Source: Sphagnum magellanicum
Taxonomy: Eukaryota; Streptophyta; Sphagnopsida; Sphagnales; Sphagnaceae
Length of the DNA stretch: 64,000 nt
NCBI GenBank assembly: GCA_021904315.1
Contig: CM038917.1
Coordinates: forward strand, 5,378,041-5,442,040
Direction: 5' to 3'
The notes below the pieces were generated by a model. That model was given only the letters and a program-made list of their open reading frames with translations, made no database searches and had not been told where the DNA came from. Positions 26,780 to 38,250 of this stretch are shown piece by piece; positions within the stretch are counted from its first letter, which is position 1, and every line of letters starts with the position of its first letter. A program made the position numbers and the translations under genes.

Positions 26780-29111
26780 ATGGCGAGTCTCGTCAGGAAA
26801 GCAGGGAAAGGATGGTCCAAAGGGCTGGAAAGCTTGAATCATGCTGTGGGGATAAGCTTTGTGGGCAAATACTTCAAAGTGGAAGATCGAAACACTCGCT
26901 TTACACAGGAGCTAAGAGCAGGAACGGCCACTTTCCTGACCATGGCTTACATTCTAGCAGTCAATGCAAGCATCCTCACAGACTCAGGGGGACCTTGCAC
27001 TGTCAATGACTGTACCCCTGTTTGTAGCAATGGTGGAATTGATCCTTCCGTTTGCACTGCAAACGGTTTCACCTTGGTTCAACCTGGAATTGACTGCAAG
27101 TTTCCTCCAGTGAATGCAGGATACAACGCTTGCTTAACGGTGGTGAAGAAGGACCTGATTATTGCCACCGCTAGCTCTGCTTTGATTGCTTGTTTCATCA
27201 TGGGCTTGTTTGCAAACCTTCCTCTTGCTCTTGCTCCTGGTATGGGAACCAACGCCTATTTTGCCTACACCGTTGTTGGCTACCATGGCTCAGGAAACGT
27301 TCCTTACAAATCCGCTCTGGGAGCCGTTTTCGTGGAAGGGTTGATTTTCATGGCCATCTCCGGACTCGGCTTTCGGACCAAGATCGCGAAAGCCATACCG
27401 AAACCTGTCAGGCTTTCGACTTCCGCAGGAATTGGACTGTTTCTGGCTTTCATTGGATTGCAGTCTAGTGAAGGTGTTGGACTCGTGGCTTTTGATGGAT
27501 CCACTCTTACCACACTCGGAGGTTGCCCTGCAGAATACAGAGTTTCTGTCGCACCGGTTATCAGCGTCAACGGCACTACTGAGCTCATGCCAGGTTCGTT
27601 CTTGAAAACTCCGTAGAAATCCATTGCAAACTTGTGTTGCAAATACTCTCATGTACATGTCCTTTCTGAACTTTGATGCAATTTTGGCTCTCTTGGAGAA
27701 ATATGTTTTGCAATCAAGCTTTGTTGCGACTGATGCTCATGTTCCTTATTCAACTTGAGATGATGACTGACCAAACGATTTGCTCTTCTCCTCTGTGTCC
27801 AGGAGGAACAACCTCGGCTGCAATCATGTGCATGGGACACCAGATGAGAGATCCCACATTCTGGCTTGCTATTATCGGCTTCCTCATCATCGTCTACGCC
27901 ATGATCAGAAACGTGAAAGGCTCCATCGTCTTCGGCATCATCTTTGTCACAGTCGTATCCTGGTTCCGTCACACCAAGGTACAAACAAACAAACTCAGGA
28001 CTCTCCCGGTTTCTTCCAAAACTGTTTTGTCCTTGGAGCTTTTTGTTTCATTTACTCTTCTCTGTACCTGTTGTTCTCCATCTTTTCTTTATCTGCTGCT
28101 GCTGCTGCTGCTGCTGCTCTTCTTCTTCTCGCACAAAGTCAGTTTGTTTTGCACTTGTTTTAGCTTTCTCTCTACAAGTTTGTTGTTCTTTATCTTTTCT
28201 CTACCTGTTGTTGTTGTTCCTCGTCTTCTTGCATATGTGCTCGCTTTGTAATGATAGGAAAGGACAAAAGACCTTCTCGAGCAGAATTGTGGCGTCTCGA
28301 GCAATTCTGATCATTCTGCTGCACTGGGGTTTTGCAGGTGACGTACTTCCCATACACGGCTGCGGGAGATGCAGCATTCGAATACTTCAAGAAAGTGGTG
28401 GACGTACACAAGATACAGAAGACGGCAGGAGTGTTGAGCTTCAGCCAATTCGGAACAGGCAGACTCTGGGAAGCGCTCATCACATTCCTGTACATCGACA
28501 TCTTGGACACGACAGGAACCTTGTTTTCCATGGCCAAATTTGCAGGTTTCGTAGACGCGGAGGGCAACTTCCCGGGTCAGTATTTCGCATTCATGAGCGA
28601 TGCAACTTCCATCGTGGTCGGCTCATTACTGGGATCTTCTCCAGTCACAACCTTCATCGAATCTTCAACAGGAATTCGTGAAGGAGGTCGAACGGGTATA
28701 ACAGCTTTGACGGTTTCTTTCTACTTCTTCTTGTCTCTGTTTTTCACACCCCTTTTGGCTTCCATTCCTCCATGGGCCGTGGGTCCTCCGCTCTTCCTAG
28801 TGGGAGTGATGATGATGAAGTCCGTGCTGGAGATCAATTGGGAGGATCTTCGAGAGGCAGTTCCGGCATTTGTCACCATTGTTCTCATGCCCTTGACGTA
28901 CTCCATTGCTTATGGGCTTATTGGAGGCATCGGCACTTACATTTTGCTGCACTTGTGGGACTGGATTTACCTCGGTTATGAGAGACTACGCTTTGGTCCT
29001 GCCAAGAAGCCTCATCCTGCTGGCTCTGAGTCTCCTCCAGAGCCACAGAAGCTTGATGCTCATGTGCCTACTGTGGAAGCTTTCGAGACTACAGGCGGAG
29101 AAGACTTGTAG
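26780..29111 (+). CDS. AZG1: AZG1-type adenine/guanine (purine, cytokinin) permease
   Basis: Exons 26780-27593, 27803-27978 and 28338-29111 join in phase to give 587 aa, close to the 579 aa of Arabidopsis AZG1. The start ATG (gccATGGCG) opens [12 protein letters not shown]. An exposed loop at about 70-120 has six cysteines. Next come [14 protein letters not shown] (about 154-167), DTTGT (387-391), [14 protein letters not shown] (430-443) and GGRTG (446-450), the signatures of AzgA-like NCS2 transporters. Many hydrophobic segments follow, and the C-terminus is hydrophilic with a Pro-rich part. Family members move adenine, guanine and related purines by proton symport, and plant AZG1 also moves cytokinin, at the plasma membrane or ER. 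A TATA-like 'cctataaattg' lies at about 26190, roughly 590 bp before the ATG. No frame damage is seen. The gene sits between two copies of repeat block A. AZG1 is preferred over AZG2 on overall resemblance, from memory. Confidence 0.95.
28093..28118. repeat. (CTG)n microsatellite in AZG1 intron 2
   Basis: About eight to nine CTG units in the 359-bp second intron. They stay outside the coding sequence, so they do not encode a residue run. The intron also carries two related 'ttctttatctttt...cctgttgtt' stretches, a local duplication. Confidence 0.9.
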
Positions 29112-29610
29112 GAAAATGGTGCTGCAACAAAAACAACAGTAACAACAACAACCACAACAACAACTCAAACTCAGGTTTCAACCACAAATTTGTGATCTCA
29201 GGAACCAGGTTTTTTTCAAGATTCATCATCTCTGGGCAGCAAACCAACTGTTGGTTTGGTTTGCTCCTCATGTGGTTGAAGAACCTTAAAGCTTGAACTC
29301 CTTACCTTTTTAGGAGAGGGGAAGGGGGCCTTTACCACAATGTTTTGCAAAATCCAATATTAACTTGTAAATGCTGAAGCATCAAACACTTGTACCCAAT
29401 TTCCACTTTTGAGCCATGTATCTTGTTGGCTTTGGGTGAGTTGGTTCAAACCTTACATATAAGGAAGAAGCGCCAAATTGTACCTATGCGTAAAGACCTC
29501 CTGCGGATTGGATTTTTCTAGTGTATTTAGAGATTGTGTTGCAGATTGCAAAACCTTGTGCGGGGCATTTCAGAAAACAGAATGCCTGCGCCTGTGTGGT
29601 CTTTGTGCTT
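29112..29610. other. AZG1 3' flank
   Basis: It starts with an AAC-rich stretch (29130-29165). At 29368-29411 it carries the first block of repeat A ('aaatgctgaagcatcaaa', 'cttgtacccaatttccac'). No other gene is evident. Confidence 0.5.
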
Positions 29611-29725
29611 GGTAAAGCCCCAGGCCATGGGCTTTCCCAGAATTGATCGGGCTCCTCACGCAAGATGGAGCTGAGTGCAAGCTGCTTGCATTATTTCGAT
29701 AAGGCCCATGGCCTCCGGCTCTACC
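29611..29725. repeat. Imperfect inverted repeat able to form a hairpin
   Basis: The left arm 'aaagccccaggccatgggctt' region (29611-29638) is nearly complementary to 'aaggcccatggcctccggct' and 'ctacc' (29701-29725), with about five mismatches over 25 bases and a loop of about 60 bases. A second small hairpin (ctacac/gtgtgtag) follows at once. It could be the foot of a foldback element or a small-RNA precursor; nothing decides between them. Confidence 0.5.
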
Positions 29726-29774
29726 CTACACTTTCAGTGTGTAGGAGAAGGGACTTAGTACAGGCCCTTCCGTG

Positions 29775-30003
29775 ATTTGAGATCTGTGCTCGAGGCCAGT
29801 AGGCTGAGGGAACAGGTCGAAAAACACCCAACGGCCTGTACTCAGGTCCTTTTCCGAAGTAAAGCAGAAATGGGATTTTTTCACTTTTTAGAAATAGTGA
29901 CAGGCTGGCTGGTACCTTCTTCCACTGCAGAAAATCCCGCTTTTCTTCAGGTGAGGGAGCTGAAAATACAAAGGAAAAAATCCAGGCAGTGCTTTAGAGA
30001 CCC
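29775..30003. repeat. Dispersed repeat B (copy 2)
   Basis: Second copy of the block at 19476-19741, same orientation, with small indels. It lies within the ~970 bp that separates the two parts of the downstream A copy, so it may have arrived as an insertion there. Confidence 0.8.
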
Positions 30004-30384
30004 AAAACTTTTAGAATATGCATCGGATCATACCTGTTGGGAACACAACACTTAAAATTTAACCGGCTTGATCTATCAGTATTTCTGATTTTCTCAATTT
30101 TTTACTTTCTCTAGACCTAGCCAGCAAATAAGAAAAAATCTGATGTACAGAACTGGAAATTAGAACTTTATGGAAATACAAGCACCCACCCAGGCATAGA
30201 GAGGACATGCGTCCAGTAAAGGAATAAAAATGTTCAAAGCCTACTTTCAAAACTTTTCTGCACTATGAAAGTTGAAAATAAAATAAAATAAAATTGTGTG
30301 GAGAGAGTTGCTGCTCAGGAGTTGATACCCCACCCCAAAAAAAAAGAAAAAAAAATGTAAAGATTGCAAACCATGTTTCACTTC

Positions 30385-31590
30385 AACCACATAGCTTGGA
30401 CTACAGTGGACTTTATCTTTCTACTTTCAAAGAAAGTTGAGCTTTCCAACTCCAAAGTGGGTCCATTGCTCACAAGGCTCCTTGATGCATTTTGAGGGGC
30501 ACCCAAACACGACAACAACACAGAAAAGTGGCGGCTAGTTCATTATTTTCATTCCCTCTTTCTGTGACCTTCAGGGTGCAAGAGTGAAGGAGTTCACAAG
30601 GTACCTCTTCTCCCAAGGCCCAGGGCAAGAATCCAGGAACAAAGTGTTTTTTGGACAAATAAACCCTTGATCCAATATACATAATAGAGTTTTTTTTTTT
30701 AAAAAGGTCGTACCTGGTTCAGCCTGCTTTTGGTACTCCCTTCATTTTTTGTCACTTTTTAAAAAATTCATAAATTCGTTAAAAATTTGATCAAATAACA
30801 GAACTTATAGCATAAGATTGTTTGAAATATGCTATGCTTCATATTTAATGCACTTGTGCTTGCCTTTAACTCTTTATTTCAAGATTTCCATTGAGAATCC
30901 CATTCAAGATAAATTTTTTAAAAACATTTCTAAAGATGTAAAAAAAACAAAATAATTTTAATTATGACACCCAATACAATCAAACAATTTAATGCTCACC
31001 CAACCAATTTCAAACTAGTATCAAATTTCATTAAATTTATTTGTTTATTTATTTATTTAGTGGGTCTTCTTGGGGTAAACAGCCTAGAAAGGATGAAAGA
31101 AACCATTTAACCACAAGGTGTCCAAACTAATCTACTTATGTAACTGGTTTCTGTGTCCTACACATGCATGGAATAGCCTTTTTTTTTCCCCAAAAGACAT
31201 CGGCAACTCTCTGTGGAACAGGCCTCAGCAGAACCCATTATTTTCACCTAACATTATTATGGCTGCTTGCCTTACGGGGCTTGTCATGTTCAACGATAGA
31301 ATGGGTCCCCTACTTTTCCATAGTACATATAAATTTTCCTAACTTTTTTCATCTTTTCAAGTTGACAATTTTCTGCGGCTGGGCTCCAGGCAATTAACAA
31401 CTAACATGTCTGAAGAGACTTTTTTGGTTTGTCAGATTTATATTATATCAAGACATTCAAACTTATTTGGGCTTTTCACAAAAGAATCTGAAAACAGGTT
31501 TCTATAACGAACTTGTTTGCACTTTTGAATACTTTTTCCATGTACCTGATGCTACTATAGTGGCCACTTCAATGGATTGCCAAAATGTGA
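30385..31590. repeat. Block A, copy downstream of AZG1
   Basis: This copy corresponds in order to 23220-24015 and shows the same landmark words. It is longer because of an A/T-rich insert at about 30700-31050. Together with 23110-24015 it flanks AZG1 in direct orientation, 6-7 kb apart. Confidence 0.75.
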
Positions 31591-32228
31591 AATGTACTAC
31601 TAATTAGTGGACCTGCTGACATGTAAGCTAACAATTTTGCTCTTTTGAGATTTGTTTGTGATAGTAGGGTCCTTGAAGTCTGATTGCCTTCTAGAAAATT
31701 GGAACATGTGGTGGGGGGGTATATTCAAACTTCGTTAACAAAAGTTGATGTTTGCTTATGTTGCAAGTGTACCATAGTTGGTTTCTTCATCATATGGTAT
31801 ACACCTCAACATATGGACATGTGTGTCCAATTGGGTAAATAATATAAAATGTCAAAGTAAATTATTCTTTCAAAAAAATAACATTAAGAGGTCCAAAACT
31901 TTGGTGATACTGTACAACACGAACGGGTTTAGGACCGAAATTATGTATGATTACTACATAGCTATGAAATCTATGTTCTTGGTTCTAAAATTATCCTTCC
32001 ATCCTTCTATTGACTATGCAAGCCTCTCCATTCTCCTACCATGAATTACACACAAACAACACCAAAACTATTCAAAACCAAAAGCCTTTCAAAATCAAAA
32101 CTTTAATTCTCACAAACTTTGTATTCATACCATAACTTTGTATAACTGAAGGTGTTTCTCAAGGTCCCAAACATATCTTTATATACTAACCAAAAGGAAA
32201 CTAATCAAAAAACTTCCTAAAACTTATT
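31591..32228. other. Intergenic, no gene recognised
   Basis: AT-rich, with no coding frame or repeat that I can recognise. Confidence 0.45.
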
Positions 32229-32608
32229 CAGCACATGGTTCCCTAAATAATCAAAAGGGAACAACATCACATGGTTCCCCATGTGATTTCACAATTAATC
32301 ACAAGGAAACAACATCACATGGTTCCCCATGTGATTCCACAATTAATCACAAGGAAACAACATCACATGGTTCCCCATGTGATTCCACAATTAATCACAA
32401 GGAAACAACATCACATGGTTCCCCATGTGATTCCACAATTAATCACAAGGAAACAACATCACATGGTTCCCCATGTGATTCCACAATTAATCACAAGGAA
32501 ACAACATCACATGGTTCCCCATGTGATTCCACAATTAATCACAAGGAAACAACATCACATGGTTCCCCATGTGATTCCACAATTAATCACAAGGAAACAA
32601 TATCACAT
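32229..32608. repeat. 48-bp tandem array with a perfect 8-bp hairpin in each unit
   Basis: About seven almost identical 48-bp copies from 32261, preceded by a diverged partial copy. Each unit contains TCACATGG-TTCC-CCATGTGA, an 8-bp perfect inverted repeat with a 4-base loop, followed by 'ttccacaattaatcacaagg'. Copies are nearly identical, which implies recent expansion. Since 48 is 3 x 16, a 16-residue frame (HMVPHVIPQLITRKQH) stays open; I read this as a by-product. Confidence 0.95.
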
Positions 32609-34700
32609 GGTGCATAAGTCAATGCACCATGACCAAATTATGGAATCTTACACCCAACTTACCCCATTAAATAATTACCTAAGTAACTATCTAATCAAGT
32701 TACACATCAAGTTACAATACCATTCCCAAAAGGTTGTGGCTGAACTAAGTTATATTGTTAAGAAAGTTGTTGACAAATTGCATGGGCTTAGGTCATGTGT
32801 GAAATGTGCAAGCTTAAACCATGGGGTTTCACCCATATGTTGATATTGTCACATCTTACACGGATTTCTTATCACCAATCAATATCATACACACTAATGT
32901 AAAACATATGTGATATGTATATTTGTAGGGTTTCAACTTCTCTTTTCTTTGGGATGGCAACCTCAAGGACATGCCTAATAACACCCTTGGTATTTGAAAT
33001 TACCTTTTTCTAGTTTGGGGATGTCCCGTACATGCTTGGGCAATGCCAGAGAGAATGGAGGATGACGATGGACAATGGGACAATCAATGAGGGATGCCAA
33101 TGGCCAATAGGGGATGTCGAGGGGATGGTTGGGGATGGCAAGGATGAGGATATAAGATGATAATGATAGTGGAGAAGGTGAAAAATGATAGTGGACAATG
33201 GGTTACAACATGGGATGGTGGCAATGCCAAGGAAATAGTGAAAAACATTCGGCAATGTCAAGTTTACACTAGGGAAACATTAAGGTATGTTGTGACATCG
33301 AGGAACGATAGAGGAAATGAAAAAATATATTAGGGAAACGACAAGAGGCAATTGGCCCATCATTCTTCTACTTACCCTTGGCATCCAAGTAAGTCCAAAC
33401 CTTTTCCCATACCTAAATAGAAATTGTAAGTTTCTAAAGAGGTGATTTAGAAAATTATTGCTAGTAGGGAACCCAATAGGGATTCTAGGGACATCCCTTT
33501 TGACAACCATGTATATTGTATTTTGACATTAGTTGACGATGTGACATGAGTGACATATGGATATATCACATAGTTTACATGACACATGTGTCATGAGAGA
33601 AATGTCAAAAATGTGACATTAATGAAATCAAACAATTTATCTTACACATGTGTCATGAGACAAATGTGGAAAATGTGACATTGGTGACATATGAATGAAA
33701 TCACATAGTTTACCTGACAAAAGTGTCATGAGACAAAACCTACCATCATAGAAAATACCATATTATTAAACATGCCTTCTTAAAGACAACCATATTCTCT
33801 TGTAGTGCATATAGGGTAAAAACACCAACTCTAGCATTATGAAAGTATTTTTATTATGTGTGTATATAAAGACAAAAGTGTTTGATTTTAGAATTCACCA
33901 TGGGAAATTATAGATTACGAATACCTATATAATTTTTGTAATTTTGCCCTAGGTAGGAATCCAATTTAATCACAATAGATATCCCAAAAATCAAACAAAG
34001 TTATGTCTAGAAATGCTTTTTCCAAGAGTGTTTTACAAAATGGCCCCATTACGTATTCTTATTTTCCTTTTATAGTTTCATCATCTTTTAGTCAAGATTG
34101 ATTGAATTTTTGTGGAGGCATCCTATGAGGTCACATATTTTCTACTTCCATAGGCAACCACATAATCTCTTAAGCAAGGCCCTGAATGAATTGTTGAAGA
34201 GGAATGGTTGTTCCATAGAGAATATGGATGAAATGTTGAATACAAATGGTTGATGTGTTTGATCAAGAAGTTTGGTGGTTGTGTCCATTCAAGAATTTTG
34301 AGTCTGTTTTCAACTATTCTAAAAACTAGAGATCATTTGCACATAATCAATAGGAAGGAGGACGGAAGTTTAGGGTTTGCAATTTTAGTTGTGGTTGTTA
34401 TTTTTTGAAGCTCCAAGCAATGGAGCTAGTGTCAAGTAAAATGTCAAAGAATTTTGATGTTTAAACACTACAAAAGGATTTATAGACATCTTTTTTACAT
34501 AAGTTCATAGCAAATTTCAATGAGCTTCTAGGTATATTTGCTTGCTCTTGATGATCATGGGTTGTCTATTTGTTTGGCAACAAAAGAGAAGATTTTGAAT
34601 TTGAAGCTTTGAATTAGGTGGTATATTTTTCACGTAGCCCAATGGCAGTTAATGTGGAAAAAAAAAGTGTAAGGATGGAAGGAAGGGAGTGCATGTGGAA
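32609..34700. other. Intergenic, with a diverged 62-72 bp repeat at 33535-33735
   Basis: No gene recognised. Three units at 33535-33735 share 'gtgtcatgaga' and 'aatgtgacatt', with markers at about 33583, 33645 and 33717. The first includes a perfect 14-base palindrome, TGACACATGTGTCA (33581-33594). At 33040-33180 there is a low-complexity 'gggatg/gatggc' stretch. Confidence 0.5.
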
Positions 34701-34768
34701 AACATTGTTGAAAGGTTGAGGTTTACGATGTGCTCAAGTTGATGATTCAAGGATCAAGAAACAAAAAC

Positions 34769-35017
34769 ATGGTAGCAAAAAAGAAGTTGATAATGGTAGT
34801 GTTTTTGGTTGTTCTTGTGACAAGTGTACTTTGTGAGGAGGGCAAGAGTTGCAAACTCAAAACATATGGGACAAGTGTAATAAGCCATCACTCCCATTGG
34901 TCACAAACCATGGATATTGATATGGAAATTCTCAAGCAATTCAAAGAAAAACAAAACCCTATGCAACAAAAAAAAATCACAAACAACACTATGATTATTA
35001 CCTTTGAGCCCCCGCCC

Positions 35018-35063
<46 letters not shown>

Positions 35064-35068
35064 GGTGA
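34769..35068 (+). CDS. Possible small secreted peptide ending in a proline run
   Basis: From ATG at 34769 the frame begins MVAKKKLIMVVFLVVLVTS then VLC|EE: basic residues, a 15-residue hydrophobic core and a small-residue cleavage site, a convincing signal peptide. The next ~60 residues are polar (EEGKSCKLKTYG, then a HSHWSQTMDIDME segment), without a peptide-hormone motif I recognise and with one cysteine after the cleavage site. The frame then enters the poly-C run and encodes only prolines before a stop at 35066-35068. The stop position therefore depends on the exact run length, which is error-prone. No splice evidence and no homologue are known to me. A chance frame remains possible. Confidence 0.3.
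35019..35061. repeat. 43-base poly-C homopolymer
   Basis: Forty-three consecutive C residues, preceded by 'cccgccca' and followed by GGGG. Such a run can form i-motif or, on the other strand, G-quadruplex structures, and its exact length is likely uncertain in assembly. Confidence 0.9.
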
Positions 35069-37878
35069 CACTTAATGTAAAGTTTGGGATTTACATGTGT
35101 CAAATGATCATTTTTAGGGGGTATTAGGTAATTGTCCAACCTATTTTTTATCACTATGTTATTATCTAATTTTCTAATATATACATATTAAAGCCACCCT
35201 ATATTAATTACAATCAATTATTTTATATTATTACAATAAATTGATTATTTGAATAAAATGTACCTTATTTTAAAACTAATTATTTATAATTTTTACCTGA
35301 CAACCAATATATTACACCTTATATTTTTACTCATTTTTTTTCTACTTTTTTTTATTAGTGTCCCCCTTGTGCTCTAGCCATACACATGTAGTTCCAATAA
35401 GGAAGACTTTACTCTATGCACATTTTGTCCTAGGTCAAATTTTCAACTTAGGGATTTTCCAAGTTTGATTAGATAATTCCAAATGTTTTTTTTGAAAGTG
35501 CATAAATTGGTTCATCTCCTTTCATTCTATGATGGGCAAGTAGCATAGAAAATTTTCATGCTAGGATTAAATTAGTGAATTGATATAAGTCACCTATGAG
35601 TTTGCCAAATACACATAGTAATTATGACCATGGTTCACTTTTGGTTGTAGGTATTAGCCACAACATAGTCACTATTTTCAAATGAGCATCCCCATGCACA
35701 TGTGAATGCCTATTTTACAACATGTTTTATCTGTCAACATTACAAAATGTAGAAGTCCACATCTTTTTCATAACCTTTTTTAGATGGAATAACAAAATTG
35801 TCCCCAATCTATAGGAGTTTTCCCATCTTTTATCCATCTTGTAGGCCTTCCAAACCCAATTCTTCATCTTCCTAAAGAAATTGTGTGTTTTTAAGGCAAA
35901 TTTTAACAAGCCTCCAATCAAGAACATGATACTTTCATTTAAACCATGATGCCAATCCCTTTCAAAACAAAATGCACATGCAAGGGGCCTTATTCCAAGC
36001 CTTGTTGGGTTAGAGACAAAGAAATCATAAATAGAATAAAATTTATTATAATTAAGACTATTATCACAAGCATAAAGATTATTTCTATCAATATGCTCAG
36101 GCTTAATATTCCAAAAGAACCTTGATATTATTTTGCACTTGAGGTTTCGTAAGATGAAGGCACACAAGAAGACATTATTCCTTACACAATCTTCAGCATT
36201 TTATAACCTCTTCTTGGGGTTATGAATTTGTTCATTCATTAAAGCCCACTTTACCACAACCCTTGTTCAATCCATGCCCTATCCCAAAAAAATGCTAAGT
36301 CATATTACACCCATTATTAAGACTAAGGTATCAAATAACAAAGAATATTGTTTGGCAACCTTTGAATCGCCCATCACACCCATCACTCCATACCAATGTT
36401 GTTTGGCAACCTTTGAATTGCCCATCACACCCATCACTCCATACCAATGGTGTGCTATTTTGATTCCACAAGATGATAACTATCCCAATGCATCAAAAAA
36501 CAATGTTGCATGAGCATGTTCATTCTCATTTGAAACATAAAAGTGTGTTTCCTTATGATCTTTTTGTTATATTGCCTTCTCCAATAGTTTGGTCTATTTG
36601 GAAAGTGATGTGAATCAAGATAGTAACTTGAAATGAATGCCAATGCATGGACTAAATTTCATTTTGCATTTCAAAATTGTAATTATTTGCAAAATCAATA
36701 TGGGACAAGATTATGTATGAAGGTAAATAATCCATACTCAACCTACAATACACATCTTCCCACCTTACAATGAAATTGTGGATCACAAACTTTCGTAGGT
36801 TTGGTTGTAAGTAATTGAACAATGTAAAAACCAAAGTGTCAAGTTGAAAAATTCTTTAATCGACTTATTAGGGATTTCATCTTCACCTACCCCAATGAGT
36901 TGTTATTAAAACCAATTGGTCATTAGTAGGCAAAGTTTCATGAGGGTAGATAGGTAAGGTACTTGCTCCACATTCATGATAATTTCCCATTAGGCATTTT
37001 AACTTATGTGGGCAAAAGCATACTCGGGTGTCACAATTTCAACAAATTAGACTCCCTTTTCAAAGTTCTTTTTTAATGTAGTTGAAAATTGGTTAAAAAT
37101 ATGAATATTTAAATGATATTGAAAATAACATTTTTTTCCATTTCCAATTTCAAATCATGGTGCTATAAAACATTTAAAAATATCTCAAAAGAAATTGTTT
37201 TAAAATAATTATTTTTAAATGCTTAAAAGAACTTGTAAACTAATTACAATTTTTGAAAATTTAAAAATCCATAGGATAATAAATTAAAATCACATTCCAT
37301 TCATTCAATGAATTTTTTGTTTCTTATACATAGTTCATCCAATGTCCCAAAGTTTCAAACATATAAGATTAACACATTGTAGAATAAAAATCAATATCCA
37401 TGAGTTTTGTAGGTGTGATAAAAAATGTGAGAAAAATTCAAAAGTTTATCATTTATTGACTATTCACAATTTTGATTTGATTTTTTCATTTTTGAAAGGT
37501 TGATTATGATAGCTTTAGATAGGTTAATCCTTTTCTTATTGTTTCAATGGATCTTATTTTATTTATTTTCTTGTACCTAAGGAATACAAGAAAAATTGTC
37601 ATTACGATGTCCATGTAAGGTCATCATAATGTGCAAACACCCATGCCATTGTTGTAATTTTGGTTTGGTACAAAAACAATCTTCCCACAACCTAGCGACT
37701 CTAAAATATATACTATCTAGGAAGGCCTCATTGTTTATGGTGTCCAAAGAATAGATGGAACCCTCTTCTTGATGCACTTATCGCGCTAAAAATTAGCAAA
37801 AATAAACTAGATGTGAAAAAGTTATAACCCCTCAAATTAGGAAGATTGTTTTTACAAAAAATTCTCAATGCAACAGCT
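35069..37878. other. Intergenic, no gene identified; weak minus-strand frames
   Basis: Two minus-strand frames look less random than their surroundings. One at 36167-35727 includes LACAFCFERDWHHGLNES and KMKNWVWKAYKMDKRW. The other at 37777-37577 includes FRVARLWEDCFCTKPKLQ. I recognise no family; they may be fragments of one decayed element. At 36351-36452 a 51-bp unit ('tttggcaacctttgaat' with 'cccatcacacccatcac') is tandemly duplicated. Confidence 0.4.
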
Positions 37879-38238
37879 CATTTTAAATCACTCAAAATGA
37901 AGAAGAAATGAGAAAGATCTGCCAAAGTGTTTGGTGAAATACTGACAACTCACCCTTTGTTTTATCCTCTAAGACCCCATGCATTGAGCAAAGTCCGAAG
38001 GGAGATTTTTGCTTCATGGCCGCTGTTCGCTTCTTCAACTGTACCGCATCAATTCCATGGCCAGTTTTATATCTTTTGACCACCACAGGATCTGGCTTGA
38101 TGTTTTGACCCGAGTAGTATTTTCCCAAGGAAACATGCGCTTGGCCCCCTTTTCCGATCTCCTCCCCTATTTCGAGCTCCTGTGGTTTGGGTTGCATTAA
38201 CCACTGAAACAAAAGTTCGTCTTCATTTACAATTTCTA

Positions 38239-38250
38239 GATGACTAGGAT
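38239..38250. repeat. LINE target-site duplication, left copy
   Basis: GATGACTAGGAT, identical over 12 bases to 42099-42110. The two copies bracket the LINE exactly. Both lie within the kinase coding frame, and only one is needed to keep that frame open. Confidence 0.93.

Noticed and set aside
27190..27468. Other frames across the AZG1 exons
   Set aside because: They are shadows of the well-supported permease frame.
32229..32608. CRISPR-like array
   Set aside because: Units are contiguous, with no unique spacers, and the genome is eukaryotic; this is a tandem repeat.
32271..32843. 190-codon frame of 16-residue repeats
   Set aside because: A product of the 48-bp array. After the array the frame continues into ordinary AT-rich DNA without motifs.
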